From contig CAYTBN010000034.1 in the NCBI GenBank assembly GCA_964436045.1, positions 6,990-70,989 of the forward strand: a DNA stretch of 64,000 bases, in the 5' to 3' direction. Under the pieces are notes generated by a model. It worked only from the letters and a program-made list of their open reading frames with translations, was not told the origin of the DNA and did no database searches. The position numbers and the translations under genes are program-made. The stretch comes from CAYTBN01 sp964436045 (GTDB lineage: Bacteria > Myxococcota_A > UBA796 > UBA9615 > CAYRNR01). Below, one piece after another: positions 1-8,434 of the stretch. Within the stretch, counting starts at the first letter, position 1; every line of letters begins with the position of its first letter.

Positions 1-361
1 CCCGCCCCTCCTTGTCGATGGTGGTCCAGCCGGAAGCGCCGCTGACCAGGTCCTCGAGTCCATCGCCGTCGAAATCCCCGCCACCGGCCAGCGCGTATCC
101 CTGGTAGGCCGACGGTGTCACCTCGGCCAGGGTGCAGGCCGCGTCCTGGGCGCAGACGGTGTCGGTCAGCGCCGACAGGTTGGGGGTGTCGTCGCAGGCG
201 TCCTCGGGGGTGGCGTCGTCGTCGCCGGTATCGTCGTCGCCGGTGTCGTCGTCCCCGGACACATCGTCATCGCCGTCTCCGGGGCAGCCGCCGGTCAGAA
301 CCAGTGCTGCGACCATCAGGCCGAGCAGCGAGAGCCGCCAGAGTTCGTGGAGCGCCCTCAT
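1..361 (-). CDS. FG-GAP/VCBS-type lipoprotein, C-terminus outside window
   Basis: The gene reads leftward off the window edge, so only about 120 N-terminal residues are visible. It starts with a signal peptide ending in a lipobox (LVLTGGC), so it should be lipid-anchored. An Asp-rich linker made of GDDDTGDDD-type units follows. After that a YALAGGGDFDGDG segment looks like the first calcium-binding loop of an FG-GAP/VCBS beta-propeller. The ATG overlaps the stop of the upstream selenoprotein gene (ATGA at 361-358), so the two are probably co-translated. Lipoprotein status is clear; the propeller assignment rests on one repeat. Confidence 0.72.
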   Translation of the reverse strand, partial: MRALHELWRLSLLGLMVAALVLTGGCPGDGDDDVSGDDDTGDDDTGDDDATPEDACDDTPNLSALTDTVCAQDAACTLAEVTPSAYQGYALAGGGDFDGDGLEDLVSGASGWTTIDKEGR

Positions 362-936
362 CGGCTCAGCACCCCGTCGACCTCGTCGATCAGCCGCTGC
401 ATCTCGGTTCCGCCGTCCTCGATGGTCAGCGCGTAATGGGCGTGGACCACGTTCTGCTGCCCGTCGAGCACGTAGAAGTGGTACTTGGCCGCCCCGCAGT
501 TGAAGAACGCCTGGGTGGTCGAGTCGTCCTGGAGGATCGGCAGCACCGCCTCGGGGTAGTTGGCCTCGATGTCGGCGACGCCATCCTCGTAGCCCGCCTT
601 GTTGACCGAAATGAAGGCCACGTCATCGCCCCAGCGGTCGATGTTGCCCGATACGATTTCCTGCATGGCTGCGAACTGCACCCTGCAGTGGCCTCACGTC
701 GCGGTCATCCAGTAGATGACCACCACCTTTCCCGAGAAGTCGTTCAGCGCCACGGTCTGGCCGTGGGTTGGCGAGTTGCTGTTGTCGTCGACCAGAGCGA
801 AGTTCGGGATCGTTGCGTCGCCGAGCCCACAGGGCGCCAGATCGGGCGGTACCGTCGGTGGTTCCGGTCCCGTCTGGGCCTGGCTGCAACCGCTGGGCAG
901 CCACAACAGCAAGGCGAGCAAGATCCATCCCCGCAT
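358..936 (-). CDS. Selenocysteine-containing redoxin (thioredoxin-fold) lipoprotein, UGHC active site
   Basis: Two reading-frame pieces are joined by one in-frame TGA at 696-694, giving a 192-residue protein if that codon is read as selenocysteine (residue 81). The N-terminus is a lipobox signal (LPSGC). The segment before the TGA, VVVIYWMTAT, is the redoxin strand that normally leads into Cys-x-x-Cys, and after the TGA come Gly-His-Cys. The recoded residue therefore sits exactly where the attacking cysteine of AhpC/TSA or TlpA-like proteins lies. The downstream half (FISVNKAG, YEDGVADIEANYP, YHFYVLDGQ) continues a thioredoxin fold. A hairpin fitting bacterial SECIS rules starts 5 nt after the TGA. 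Likely role: thiol-dependent reduction outside the cytoplasm. A pseudogene is the alternative, but UxxC placement plus the hairpin argues against it. ATG 936 has a GAGG-type ribosome site. Confidence 0.8.
661..688 (-). promoter_or_regulatory. Candidate bacterial SECIS element
   Basis: In the mRNA, five bases after the UGA, an 11-pair stem can form: CUGCA pairs with UGCAG, and GGGUGC pairs with GCAGCC. It has one G-G mismatch and one bulged A. The apical loop is AGUUC, with a G among its first two bases, and it starts 16 nt after the UGA. Both features fit published rules for bacterial SECIS elements. A shorter alternative hairpin (ACUGCA/UGCAGU with loop GGG) overlaps it. Folding was done by eye. 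Confidence 0.62.
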
Positions 937-1065
937 CGATAGGTGACCTCTCACGTGACCTCCTGCGTCCGCCCATCTTATCCCCGTTCGCGCGCGCGTC
1001 GAATCCAGCGTAAGCTGCGATCCAGGCGCCTGCGCGGCCGGCGCGGCCAGGAAGGGAGCCTGGGC

Positions 1066-1866
1066 ATGGGCTTGCCGACACCCATCCGGTGGAGAATCGC
1101 CCTCTCCGTGGGGATTCTGGTGAGCTGCGCTCCAGGCGCATCGATGGCGGTCGCCGAGGAACCCTCCATCGAGATCAGCGACGCCTGCGAGCCCGCCGAC
1201 TTCGTGGTCGCCGTCGACGCGGGCCATACCCGCGAGAACCCCGGCGCCATCAGCGCCCGGGGCGAGGCCGAGTACTCGTACAACCGTCGCATCGCCTACG
1301 AGCTGCTGGACGCCCTCCACGCGGCGGGGTTCACCCGGGCTTTCCTGATCAACGAGGACGAGGACGAGATCTCGCTGAAGAACCGGGTCCGCGAGGCCGA
1401 GAAGGGGCGCGCCGACCTGCTGCTCTCCGTGCACCACGACTCGGTGCACCCGGCCTACCTGGAAACGTGGAAGTACGGGGGCCAGACCCTGAAGTACTGT
1501 GACCGCTACCGGGGGTATTCGTTGCTGGTATCCGGCGATGATCGGGAGTTCGAGGCCAGCTACGCGTTTGCCGAGCGGCTGGGCAGCGAGCTGAACGCCG
1601 AGGAGCTCTGGCCGACCCAGCACCACGCCGAGCCCATCGAGGGAGAGAACAAGCCCCTGCTGGACAAGGAACGGGGCATCTACCGCTACGACGGTCTCGC
1701 GGTCCTGCGGCGCTCGAGGATGCCCTCCGTACTCCTGGAGTGCGGTGTGATCGTCCACCGGATCGAGGAGCAGGTCCTCGACCGCCCCTCCCACCGGGCG
1801 GCCATCGTGCGGGCCGTGGTGGCGGCCATCGAGATGACCTGCGCGGACGCCGCCGAGGGGGACTAG
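1066..1866 (+). CDS. Secreted N-acetylmuramoyl-L-alanine amidase (Amidase_3)
   Basis: This 266-residue exported zinc amidase would cleave the bond between MurNAc and L-alanine in peptidoglycan. It starts at ATG 1066 behind AAGGGAG and has an N-terminal signal peptide ending near ASMAVA. Family motifs are in order: VAVDAGHTRE (first zinc His), the Glu in GEAEYSYN (second ligand), SVHHDSVH (third ligand) and LLECGV (catalytic Glu). No separate SPOR or AMIN targeting domain is visible, so it is a bare catalytic domain. It is divergent from the selenoprotein gene, with about 130 bp between them. Confidence 0.88.
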   Translation: MGLPTPIRWRIALSVGILVSCAPGASMAVAEEPSIEISDACEPADFVVAVDAGHTRENPGAISARGEAEYSYNRRIAYELLDALHAAGFTRAFLINEDEDEISLKNRVREAEKGRADLLLSVHHDSVHPAYLETWKYGGQTLKYCDRYRGYSLLVSGDDREFEASYAFAERLGSELNAEELWPTQHHAEPIEGENKPLLDKERGIYRYDGLAVLRRSRMPSVLLECGVIVHRIEEQVLDRPSHRAAIVRAVVAAIEMTCADAAEGD

Positions 1867-1967
1867 CGAATCAGAGTGTGCAGGCGCTGCCTCGGCCTAC
1901 AGTGCCTTGGGCGCCGGGGTTGCTGACGATGTGATTGACCGACGCGGTGTCCGGGGAGCTGGGGGGC

Positions 1968-3113
1968 TCAGCGTAGCCAGCTACCCAGCGCCGCCCCGAT
2001 GAACGTCGCCACCGCGTACCCCAGGGTCCCCGTCAGGATCGAGGGCACGATCAGGCCGTTCCAGCGGCGGGCCACGGCCAGGGCGACGGCGGTGGCGGGG
2101 CCGCCGACGTTGGCGTTGGAGGCGATCACGATCTCGCGCAGGTCCAGGCGCAGCAGCTTGCCGGCGATCAGCAGCAACGTCAGGTGGACGGTCAGCACGA
2201 TGCCCGCGAAGGCGAACAGCCGCAGCCCCTCGCCCAGCACCCGCTCGATGCTGGCGCTGGCGCCCAGGGCCACGAAGAACACGTACATCAACGCCGTGCC
2301 CAGGCCGTCGGCGCCCGCCAGGTTTCCCAGCCGCTTGGGGAAGATCGTGGCGGCCGCGACCACCAGCGCGGTGATCACCAGGATGCCGACCCCCTTGATG
2401 CCGTGATTCGATTCCAGCCAGGAGGCGGCGCCGAACCCCACCGCGCAGATCACCGCAGACAGGGCCAGGCCGATGGTCAGGTCGACCACGCCCGCCCGCT
2501 GCTCGCCAGCGGTGACCGCGCCGTCGGCCGCCCCGGTCTCCACCGAGGGTCGGTCCGCATAGCGGCGCCGCAGCCAGCCGATGCCTGGCAGCGCGAACAG
2601 CAACAGCAGGAACCCGGTGGTCAGCAGGTTGTCCGCGGCCACCCCGGCGGTCAGCAGGTCCGACGAGTCCAGGCCCGTGACCTTGGCCGTGGCCACGTAG
2701 TTCATCGAGCCGCCGATGTAGGTGGCGCAGAAGCTGGCCGCCATCTTCCATCCGTCGGGACCCAGGGCGACGGTGAAGAAGGCGAGTATCGTGCCCAGAA
2801 CCGTCCCGACCGCGCCGACGGTGAACGCCAGCAGGGTCGGCCCCGACTCCCGGATCACCCGCCGCAGGTCGGCCTTGAACAACAGGAGCGGGATCGCGAG
2901 TGGCACGAAGTAGTCCCAGACCACGTCGTAGACTGGGGCGTCGATGGGGATCACCCGCAGGTTGGACAGGGTGATCGCGGCCAGGATACAGATCGCGTAG
3001 CCCGACACCCGCTGGCCCCAGCGGGTCCGTTCGGCCCACAATCCCAGCGCCGCCAACGAGAGCAACACCGCCCACAGGACCCACGTGTCGTCGCTGGCGA
3101 TCAGGCTGTTCAC
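1968..3113 (-). CDS. DUF819 family integral membrane protein
   Basis: The 381-residue protein has about ten hydrophobic helices and a short charged loop near residues 190-205. Conserved DUF819 stretches are recognisable: YDVVWDYFVPLAIPLLLF, GSMNYVATAK, and NANVGGPATAVALAV near the C-terminus. The family is thought to be transporters but the substrate is unknown. GTG 3113 is chosen because GGAGGAGCC lies directly upstream. It diverges from the isoprenoid operon with 86 bp between the two starts. Confidence 0.88.
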   Translation of the reverse strand: MNSLIASDDTWVLWAVLLSLAALGLWAERTRWGQRVSGYAICILAAITLSNLRVIPIDAPVYDVVWDYFVPLAIPLLLFKADLRRVIRESGPTLLAFTVGAVGTVLGTILAFFTVALGPDGWKMAASFCATYIGGSMNYVATAKVTGLDSSDLLTAGVAADNLLTTGFLLLLFALPGIGWLRRRYADRPSVETGAADGAVTAGEQRAGVVDLTIGLALSAVICAVGFGAASWLESNHGIKGVGILVITALVVAAATIFPKRLGNLAGADGLGTALMYVFFVALGASASIERVLGEGLRLFAFAGIVLTVHLTLLLIAGKLLRLDLREIVIASNANVGGPATAVALAVARRWNGLIVPSILTGTLGYAVATFIGAALGSWLR

Positions 3114-3199
3114 GGCTCCTCCGGGGTGGTGCTCACCCCCGTTCTACCCTCGATGAACGCGCGTTGCAGCACCCCTGGCCTTGGGCTACTGTGCCGGCC

Positions 3200-4513
3200 A
3201 TGAGCGGGCTACGAGAATTCATCGACGAGCAGGAGCGTGCGGGCCGGGTCACGCGGGTGACCGACGCGCTGGATCCGGTGGGCGAGGCGGGAGCGGCGCT
3301 GGCGGCCGGTGAGGCCGGGGGCCGGATCGTGATCCTCGAACAGGTCCGCGGCCACGCCACCCCGGTGGTCGGCGGTCTGGTCGCCGGCCGCGAGCTGATG
3401 GCGGCCGCCATCGGCGCGGCGCCTGACGAGGCGGTGTCCCGGCTGGCGGCGGCGATGGACGCTCCCGCCCCGGTACGGGTGGTGGGCAGCGCGCCCTTCC
3501 TCGACGGCGACGCGGGTACCGATGACGTGGGCGCGGTGGTCCCGCTGCTGACCTTCCAGCCCGGGTCGACCCACCCCTACACCACCTCCACCGTGGTCGC
3601 CGCCCGCTCGGCGCGCCACGGGATGAACCTCTCGTTCCACCGGATGATGTACCTGGGCGGCAACAAGTTCTCGGTCCGGATCGTGCCCCGCCACCTACGG
3701 ATGATCCTGGAGGAGGGGAGCGGCAGCGCCGAGGTGGCGGTGATGGTCGGCGTGCACCCGGCGGTGTACCTGGCCGCGGCCACGTCCGGCGGACCGGACC
3801 TCGACGAGCTGGCGCTGGCGGCCGCGCTGCTACCCGGAGGGCTCGATGTGGTCGAGCTGGACGGCCTGCAGGTGCCCGCCCACGCCGAGCTGGTTCTGAG
3901 GGGCACGATCTCGACCTCCGAACGGGACATCGAGGGGCCCTTCGTGGACCTGACCGGCACCCTCGACGGGGTCCGTCAGCAGCCGGTACTGACCGTGACC
4001 GGGATTCATCGTCGGGCTGGCTTCCTCTACCACACCATCGTGCCCGGTGGCCGGGAGCACCAGCTGTTGATGGGAACGCCCCAGGAGCCCCGTATGTTGC
4101 GGGCGGTGAGCAACGCCGTTCCCTGTCTGCGCGGGCTGACCCTGACCGACGGCGGCTGCCACTGGCTGCACGCGGTCGTCGCGCTGCGCGATCCGCTGCC
4201 GGGCCAGGCCCGCAACGCTGCCATGGCCGCCCTCGGCGCCCACCCCTCCCTCAAGCGGGTGGTGGTGGTCGACGACGACGTGGACATCCACGACGCGGCC
4301 TCGGTCGAGTGGGCCATCGCCACCCGGGTCCAGGCGGATCGGGACGTGATCGTCGTGCCCGGCTGCCGCGGCTCGTCGCTGGATCCGTCCCGCAACCCGG
4401 CCGACTCCACCACCGCCAAGTGGATCGTGGACGCGACCCTGCCACCGGGCGCCGATGCCCGCGAGTTCGCCCGGGCCCAGAATCTCCCCCCGGACGGGGA
4501 TCGATCCCGGTGA
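3200..4513 (+). CDS. UbiD-family decarboxylase, predicted anhydromevalonate phosphate decarboxylase
   Basis: This 437-residue UbiD-type enzyme would need prenylated FMN. UbiD hallmarks are visible: MNLSFHRMMYLGGNKFSVRI around the cofactor region, then RDIEGPFVDLTG with the conserved Glu, and a C-terminal VVVVDDDVDIHD stretch. In the archaeal modified mevalonate pathway a UbiD homologue decarboxylates trans-anhydromevalonate 5-phosphate to isopentenyl phosphate. The other genes of that route (AcnX dehydratase, IPK, UbiX) follow immediately, which is the main reason for this call over a ubiquinone or aromatic-acid role. ATG 3200 is preferred over an in-frame ATG at 3164 because similarity starts there. 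It overlaps the next gene by 4 nt (GTGA). Confidence 0.87.
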   Translation: MSGLREFIDEQERAGRVTRVTDALDPVGEAGAALAAGEAGGRIVILEQVRGHATPVVGGLVAGRELMAAAIGAAPDEAVSRLAAAMDAPAPVRVVGSAPFLDGDAGTDDVGAVVPLLTFQPGSTHPYTTSTVVAARSARHGMNLSFHRMMYLGGNKFSVRIVPRHLRMILEEGSGSAEVAVMVGVHPAVYLAAATSGGPDLDELALAAALLPGGLDVVELDGLQVPAHAELVLRGTISTSERDIEGPFVDLTGTLDGVRQQPVLTVTGIHRRAGFLYHTIVPGGREHQLLMGTPQEPRMLRAVSNAVPCLRGLTLTDGGCHWLHAVVALRDPLPGQARNAAMAALGAHPSLKRVVVVDDDVDIHDAASVEWAIATRVQADRDVIVVPGCRGSSLDPSRNPADSTTAKWIVDATLPPGADAREFARAQNLPPDGDRSR

Positions 4514-5703
4514 AGCTGACCGATTCCGAGCAGGCCCTGCTGGACGGCAGTCAGGGTCGGGCGACCCGAAAGGCGATGGAGATCCTGGTCGCCCTCGGCC
4601 ATATCTACGGCGCCGAGGACCTGGTGCCCGTGCGCTCTGTGCAGGTCTCGGGGGTCTCCTTCCACAACCTGGGCCAGGCCGGCCTGCAGTGGCTGGAGGA
4701 GATGGCGGTCGACGGGCGGGCGCGGGTGTTGGCGACCCTCAATCCGGCCGGCATGGACCTGGAGGACTGGCAGGGCCAGGGGATCGACGCCGGGTTCGCG
4801 GCGCAGCAGCTGAAGGTCGTGGGGGCCTACGAGGCGATGGGCGTCGCCCCCACGTGCACCTGCATCCCCTACCTGACCGGCAACCTGCCCGCGGCCGGGG
4901 AACACGTGGCCTGGGCCGAGTCCTCCGCGGTGGCCTACGTGAACTCGGTCATCGGCGCCCGCTCCAACCGCGAGGGTGGGCCCTCCGCGCTGGCTGCGGC
5001 GCTGACCGGCCGCACCCCACGCTACGGCCTGCACCTCGTGCGCAACCGCCGGCCCACGCTGGAGGTGGTGGCCGAGGACACATTGGAGGGCACCGAACGC
5101 TGGGGGGCCCTCGGACGGGTGATCGGCCGTGAGGCCGGCGGACAGGTCGTGTGGATTCGCGGGTCCTCCCGTCCCTCGTTACCCGAACTCAAGAGCCTGT
5201 GCGCGGCGGTGGTGACCTTCGGCGGCAGTCCGCTGTTCTATCTGCAGGGGAGTGGACCCGCGCCTCCCCCGGGTCCGCCGCCCGTGGACTCGATGGCCGT
5301 GACCGCCCCGGAGCTGGACGAGGCGCTCGTCGAACTCGCCGATGGCGACGAGCGGGTGGACCTGGTCTGCCTCGGCTGTCCCCACGCCTCGCTGGCGGAA
5401 CTCTCGGAGCTGGTCGGCCTGCTGGACGGCCGGATCGTCACGACCGAGATGTGGGTCTGCACCGCCCGCCCCGTCGCCGACGCCGCCCGCGAGCTGGGGG
5501 TGGTGGAATCCCTGGAGCGGGCTGGTGTGCGGGTCGTGTGCGATACCTGCTTTGCCGTCGCCCCCCTGGACCGCCCCGGCGCCACCGTGGCCACTGACAG
5601 CGTCAAGGGTTGTTACTACGGCCGCGGCCACAACAAACTGCGGATGCACGTGGGCTCCGTCGCGCGCTGTGTCGATGCCGCCGTGACCGGGAGGTGGCGA
5701 TGA
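4510..5703 (+). CDS. AcnX (DUF521) large subunit, predicted phosphomevalonate dehydratase large subunit
   Basis: The 397-residue protein is an aconitase-X large subunit of normal length. Probable Fe-S ligands are Cys at about 116 and 118 (APTCTCIPYLTG), about 290 (CLGCPHASL) and 344/347 (CDTCFAV). The substrate region SVIGARSNREGGPSALAAAL is typical. Within this operon it would form, with the small subunit, the dehydratase that turns mevalonate 5-phosphate into anhydromevalonate phosphate. Bacterial AcnX enzymes can instead dehydrate hydroxyproline, but none of the expected proline-catabolism neighbours are present. The GTG start overlaps the upstream stop, which implies translational coupling. 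Confidence 0.88.
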   Translation: MKLTDSEQALLDGSQGRATRKAMEILVALGHIYGAEDLVPVRSVQVSGVSFHNLGQAGLQWLEEMAVDGRARVLATLNPAGMDLEDWQGQGIDAGFAAQQLKVVGAYEAMGVAPTCTCIPYLTGNLPAAGEHVAWAESSAVAYVNSVIGARSNREGGPSALAAALTGRTPRYGLHLVRNRRPTLEVVAEDTLEGTERWGALGRVIGREAGGQVVWIRGSSRPSLPELKSLCAAVVTFGGSPLFYLQGSGPAPPPGPPPVDSMAVTAPELDEALVELADGDERVDLVCLGCPHASLAELSELVGLLDGRIVTTEMWVCTARPVADAARELGVVESLERAGVRVVCDTCFAVAPLDRPGATVATDSVKGCYYGRGHNKLRMHVGSVARCVDAAVTGRWR

Positions 5704-6119
5704 ACGACAAGGCTCGTGAGCCGACCGTGGCACCCGGTCCGCGGGTGATCTACGGCGGCCAGGCGGCCGGCGAGGCGCTGGTGAGCCCGGCTCCACTGTC
5801 GTTCTTCGGCGGTTTTGATCTGGAGCGGGGTGTGGTCAGCGAGCGAGGCCACCCCCTCGAGGGCCGCTGCGTGGCGGGCAAGGTGCTGGTGTTCCCCACG
5901 GGCACGGGCTCGACCGTTGGCTCCTTCGCCCTGCTCCGGATGGTCCGTGAGGGCGTCGGTCCCGCGGCGCTGGTGATGGGAAACTGTGACACCACGGTGG
6001 CCGTCGGTGCGATCATCGCGGAAGTCCCCTGTATCGATCGGGTGGATATCGAGGCGATCGCCGACGGTGACCTGCTCGTCGTCGCCGGCCGGGAGGTGCG
6101 AGTTGACCGACAAGGCTGA
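5700..6119 (+). CDS. AcnX (DUF126) small subunit, predicted phosphomevalonate dehydratase small subunit
   Basis: This 139-residue swivelling-domain subunit pairs with the large subunit encoded just upstream. The Gly/Ser/Thr-rich active loop is FPTGTGSTVGSFAL, preceded by LEGRCVAGKVL. The NCDTTVAVGAIIAEVPCID segment matches the family's second conserved block. Large and small subunits are separate genes here, as in archaea, whereas many bacterial AcnX are single fused chains. ATG 5700 overlaps the large-subunit stop (ATGA). Confidence 0.87.
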   Translation: MNDKAREPTVAPGPRVIYGGQAAGEALVSPAPLSFFGGFDLERGVVSERGHPLEGRCVAGKVLVFPTGTGSTVGSFALLRMVREGVGPAALVMGNCDTTVAVGAIIAEVPCIDRVDIEAIADGDLLVVAGREVRVDRQG

Positions 6120-6912
6120 TCGGGTGCTGGTCAAGCTGGGCGGATCGCTGGTCACCGACAAGGCCAGCGCCGAGCCGCGGGTGGACAGCGTGACAGTCGA
6201 ACGATTGGCGGCCGAGCTGGCGGCAGCGGAGCCGCGGCCGACGGTGTTGATCCACGGGGCGGGATCCTTCGGCCACCGCATCGTCGAGCGGACCGGAGTC
6301 CACCGGGGACTGCGCGACGATGCCTGCCTGCTCGCCATGGGCGAGACCCAGCGGCTGCAGTACGAGCTGGACGCTCGGCTGGCGCGCCTGTTGATGGACG
6401 CCGGTCTGCCGGTGATGCCGGTCCAGGCCTCGTCGATGGCGGTGATGCGCGACGGCGAGCTGCGCTCGCTGGAGGTCAGCGCTATCCGCGAGATGGTTGG
6501 CTGGGGGCTGATCCCGCTGCTGTACGGGGTGCCCGCCATCGACCGCGAGCGAGGGTGCTCGATCCTGTCCGGAGACCAGCTCGCCCCCCGGATCGCCGCC
6601 GCCCTGGACATCCCCCTGGTCATCCACGCCACCGATGTGGACGGGGTCTACGAGGGGGATCCGGTCGACAAACCGGACGCCCGGCGCATCGACCACATCC
6701 ACCGGGGCAACTGGGCCCAGGTCCGCGAGCGGCTGGCGGGTTCCCACAACGTGGACGTCACCGGCGGCATGGGCGGCAAGATCGGCGCGCTGCTGGCCGA
6801 CGCCCGCGAGGGTCAGATCACCCGCATCGTCGACGGGCGTATCCCCGGTCGACTGACCGCCGCCCTGTCCGGCGAGCCCGTCGGCACGCTGGTCAGCTGG
6901 GAGGAGCCGTGA
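6103..6912 (+). CDS. Isopentenyl phosphate kinase (IPK)
   Basis: The 269-residue amino-acid-kinase-fold enzyme would phosphorylate isopentenyl phosphate to isopentenyl diphosphate, the last step of the archaeal-type mevalonate routes. Diagnostic motifs: VKLGGSLVTDK at the start, HGAGSFGH containing the IPK catalytic His, ATDVDGVYEGDP, and DVTGGMGGK near the C-terminus. TTG 6103 is chosen because GGGAGG lies 6 nt upstream; a GTG at 6124 is possible but would trim the N-terminus. The gene overlaps the small AcnX gene by 17 nt and UbiX by 4 nt. IPK is rare in bacteria and marks this operon as isoprenoid-related. Confidence 0.92.
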   Translation: MTDKADRVLVKLGGSLVTDKASAEPRVDSVTVERLAAELAAAEPRPTVLIHGAGSFGHRIVERTGVHRGLRDDACLLAMGETQRLQYELDARLARLLMDAGLPVMPVQASSMAVMRDGELRSLEVSAIREMVGWGLIPLLYGVPAIDRERGCSILSGDQLAPRIAAALDIPLVIHATDVDGVYEGDPVDKPDARRIDHIHRGNWAQVRERLAGSHNVDVTGGMGGKIGALLADAREGQITRIVDGRIPGRLTAALSGEPVGTLVSWEEP

Positions 6913-7490
6913 GCGATCGTCCGCTCCGGATCCTGGTCGGCATCACTGGCGCCAGCGGGGCCGCCATCGGTGTCAGGGCCCTGGAGCAACTTCGGGACGC
7001 GGGCGTCGAGACCCACCTGGTGGTCACCGCCGCCGCCGCCACCGTGGCCAACCTGGAGACCGGCCTCACCGTGGACGAGCTGGCAACCCGCGCGACCCAC
7101 ACCTGGGACGACTCCGACCTGACCGCGCCGCCCGCGTCGGGCACCTTCGCCTGCGACGGGATGCTCGTCGCCCCCTGCTCGATCCGCACGCTCTCCGCCG
7201 TGGCCAACTGCCGATCCTCGTCCCTGCTGGAGCGCGCCGCCGACGTGACCCTCAAGGAACGCCGCCCCCTGGTCCTGCTGGTCCGCGAGACCCCCCTGCA
7301 CCCCGGCCACCTGCGTCTGATGCTCGACGCCGCCACCGCCGGGGCCACGATCCAGCCCCCGGTCCCGGCCTTCTACGCCGGCCTCGACTCCCTGGACGAC
7401 CTCATCGACCAGACCGCCGCCCGGGCGCTCGTGTCGGTGGGCGTGGACGTGGGAGTGCTACGCCGCTGGGACGGCGTTCAGAACCGCTGA
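6909..7490 (+). CDS. ubiX: UbiX-family flavin prenyltransferase
   Basis: This 193-residue enzyme joins a prenyl group to FMN, making the prFMN cofactor used by UbiD decarboxylases. Motifs: GITGASGAAIGVRALEQL for FMN phosphate binding, APCSIRTLSAVA, LVRETPLHPGHLRLM, and AFYAG near the end. As the last gene of the operon it would supply cofactor to the UbiD-like enzyme encoded first. The GTG overlaps the kinase stop. Its 3' end runs 13 nt into the convergent helicase locus. Confidence 0.93.
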   Translation: MSDRPLRILVGITGASGAAIGVRALEQLRDAGVETHLVVTAAAATVANLETGLTVDELATRATHTWDDSDLTAPPASGTFACDGMLVAPCSIRTLSAVANCRSSSLLERAADVTLKERRPLVLLVRETPLHPGHLRLMLDAATAGATIQPPVPAFYAGLDSLDDLIDQTAARALVSVGVDVGVLRRWDGVQNR

Positions 7491-8434
7491 CCCAGCAGCA
7501 ATCCCCCCCGATCTCCAGACACCCGGAACACCGCCTCCAGTGCGCCCCGGTAAGGGCTCGTCGTGGCGGGCTCGTCGTTGATCTGCTCCACCGTCACCGA
7601 GCGGATCGGGCGGACCTGGCGGGTGAGCAGGGCCTTGAGGAAGCCGAGGTAGCGGGGGAGGTCGGGGTGGTCGGGGGCCACGTGGAAGGCCAGGCGGCGG
7701 CCGCGGCGCTCCGAGGTGCAGACCAGCTCGGTGCCGTGGAACACCAGGTGGTTCGAGGGGATGCGGCGGGGGGCGTCGGCCACCAGGCCCAGCCCGCTGG
7801 GTGACGCGGGGTCGACCGCGCTCATCCAGAAGATGCGGTCGACCGGAAGTCCGCGCTGAAGCTGGCGGACCGCGGCGTGGGAAGCGAACTGCAGGCCGGG
7901 GATCTCGGCGAAGAACTGTCCCGTGACCACCTCGCCGGACAGCTCCATGATCCGCAGGGCGCGGAACAGGCAACGCCACTGCAGGGGAGGCAGCTCCCGG
8001 AGCAACAGCTCGCGGAAGAGGACGCCGTAGCGGTCCAGCAGCAGGCGCGCGCGGTCTTTATTGAGTTCCTCGGCGTCCAGCAGGTCGGCCGGGGGCAGCA
8101 CCGGCTCCACCCGGGCCCAGGTGCCCGCGAAGGGGCGGGTGGCCTTCCAGCGTGAAAAGCGCCCACGACCTCCCCCGCGTCGTCCCGGCCGTCCACCCCG
8201 GCTCCAGCCACCGGACTGTGAGCTCGGCGACGCCACGGGCTTGAACCCGGTCTCGATCCCCTTGCGAAGGGCGGCGAACCCGTCGTTGACCAGCGTGCCC
8301 GCCCACACCTGCTCCCACACCCGCGCCGTCAGCTCCTTGGTCCCCAGCCCCGAGTACTCGGCCAGCTCCCCGAACCCGAACCGCCCGGGACCCTCCGGCA
8401 ACAGCCCCTCATCCGCCGGGGGCTTCATCCCCAT
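7478..8434 (-). CDS. C-terminal part of Lhr-type helicase, separate or frame-shifted
   Basis: These 318 residues correspond to the far C-terminus of long Lhr helicases: FGFGELAEYSGLGTKELTARVW, then VWAGTLVNDGFAALR, then a winged-helix/glycosylase-like domain (DRYGVLFRELLLRELPPLQW). The ATG at 8434 lies inside the end of the preceding frame, overlapping it by 26 nt. In related proteins this region is continuous with the helicase core. The break falls in a C-run (GCCCCCGGCGG), so either a one-base indel split the gene or this is a genuine split subunit translated from the overlap. Confidence 0.7.
   Translation of the reverse strand: MGMKPPADEGLLPEGPGRFGFGELAEYSGLGTKELTARVWEQVWAGTLVNDGFAALRKGIETGFKPVASPSSQSGGWSRGGRPGRRGGGRGRFSRWKATRPFAGTWARVEPVLPPADLLDAEELNKDRARLLLDRYGVLFRELLLRELPPLQWRCLFRALRIMELSGEVVTGQFFAEIPGLQFASHAAVRQLQRGLPVDRIFWMSAVDPASPSGLGLVADAPRRIPSNHLVFHGTELVCTSERRGRRLAFHVAPDHPDLPRYLGFLKALLTRQVRPIRSVTVEQINDEPATTSPYRGALEAVFRVSGDRGGLLLGQRF

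Noticed and set aside
679..689. Short hairpin ACUGCA-GGG-UGCAGU as the SECIS element
   Set aside because: Its loop begins only about 10 nt after the UGA, closer than the usual spacing; the longer overlapping hairpin with loop AGUUC fits better.
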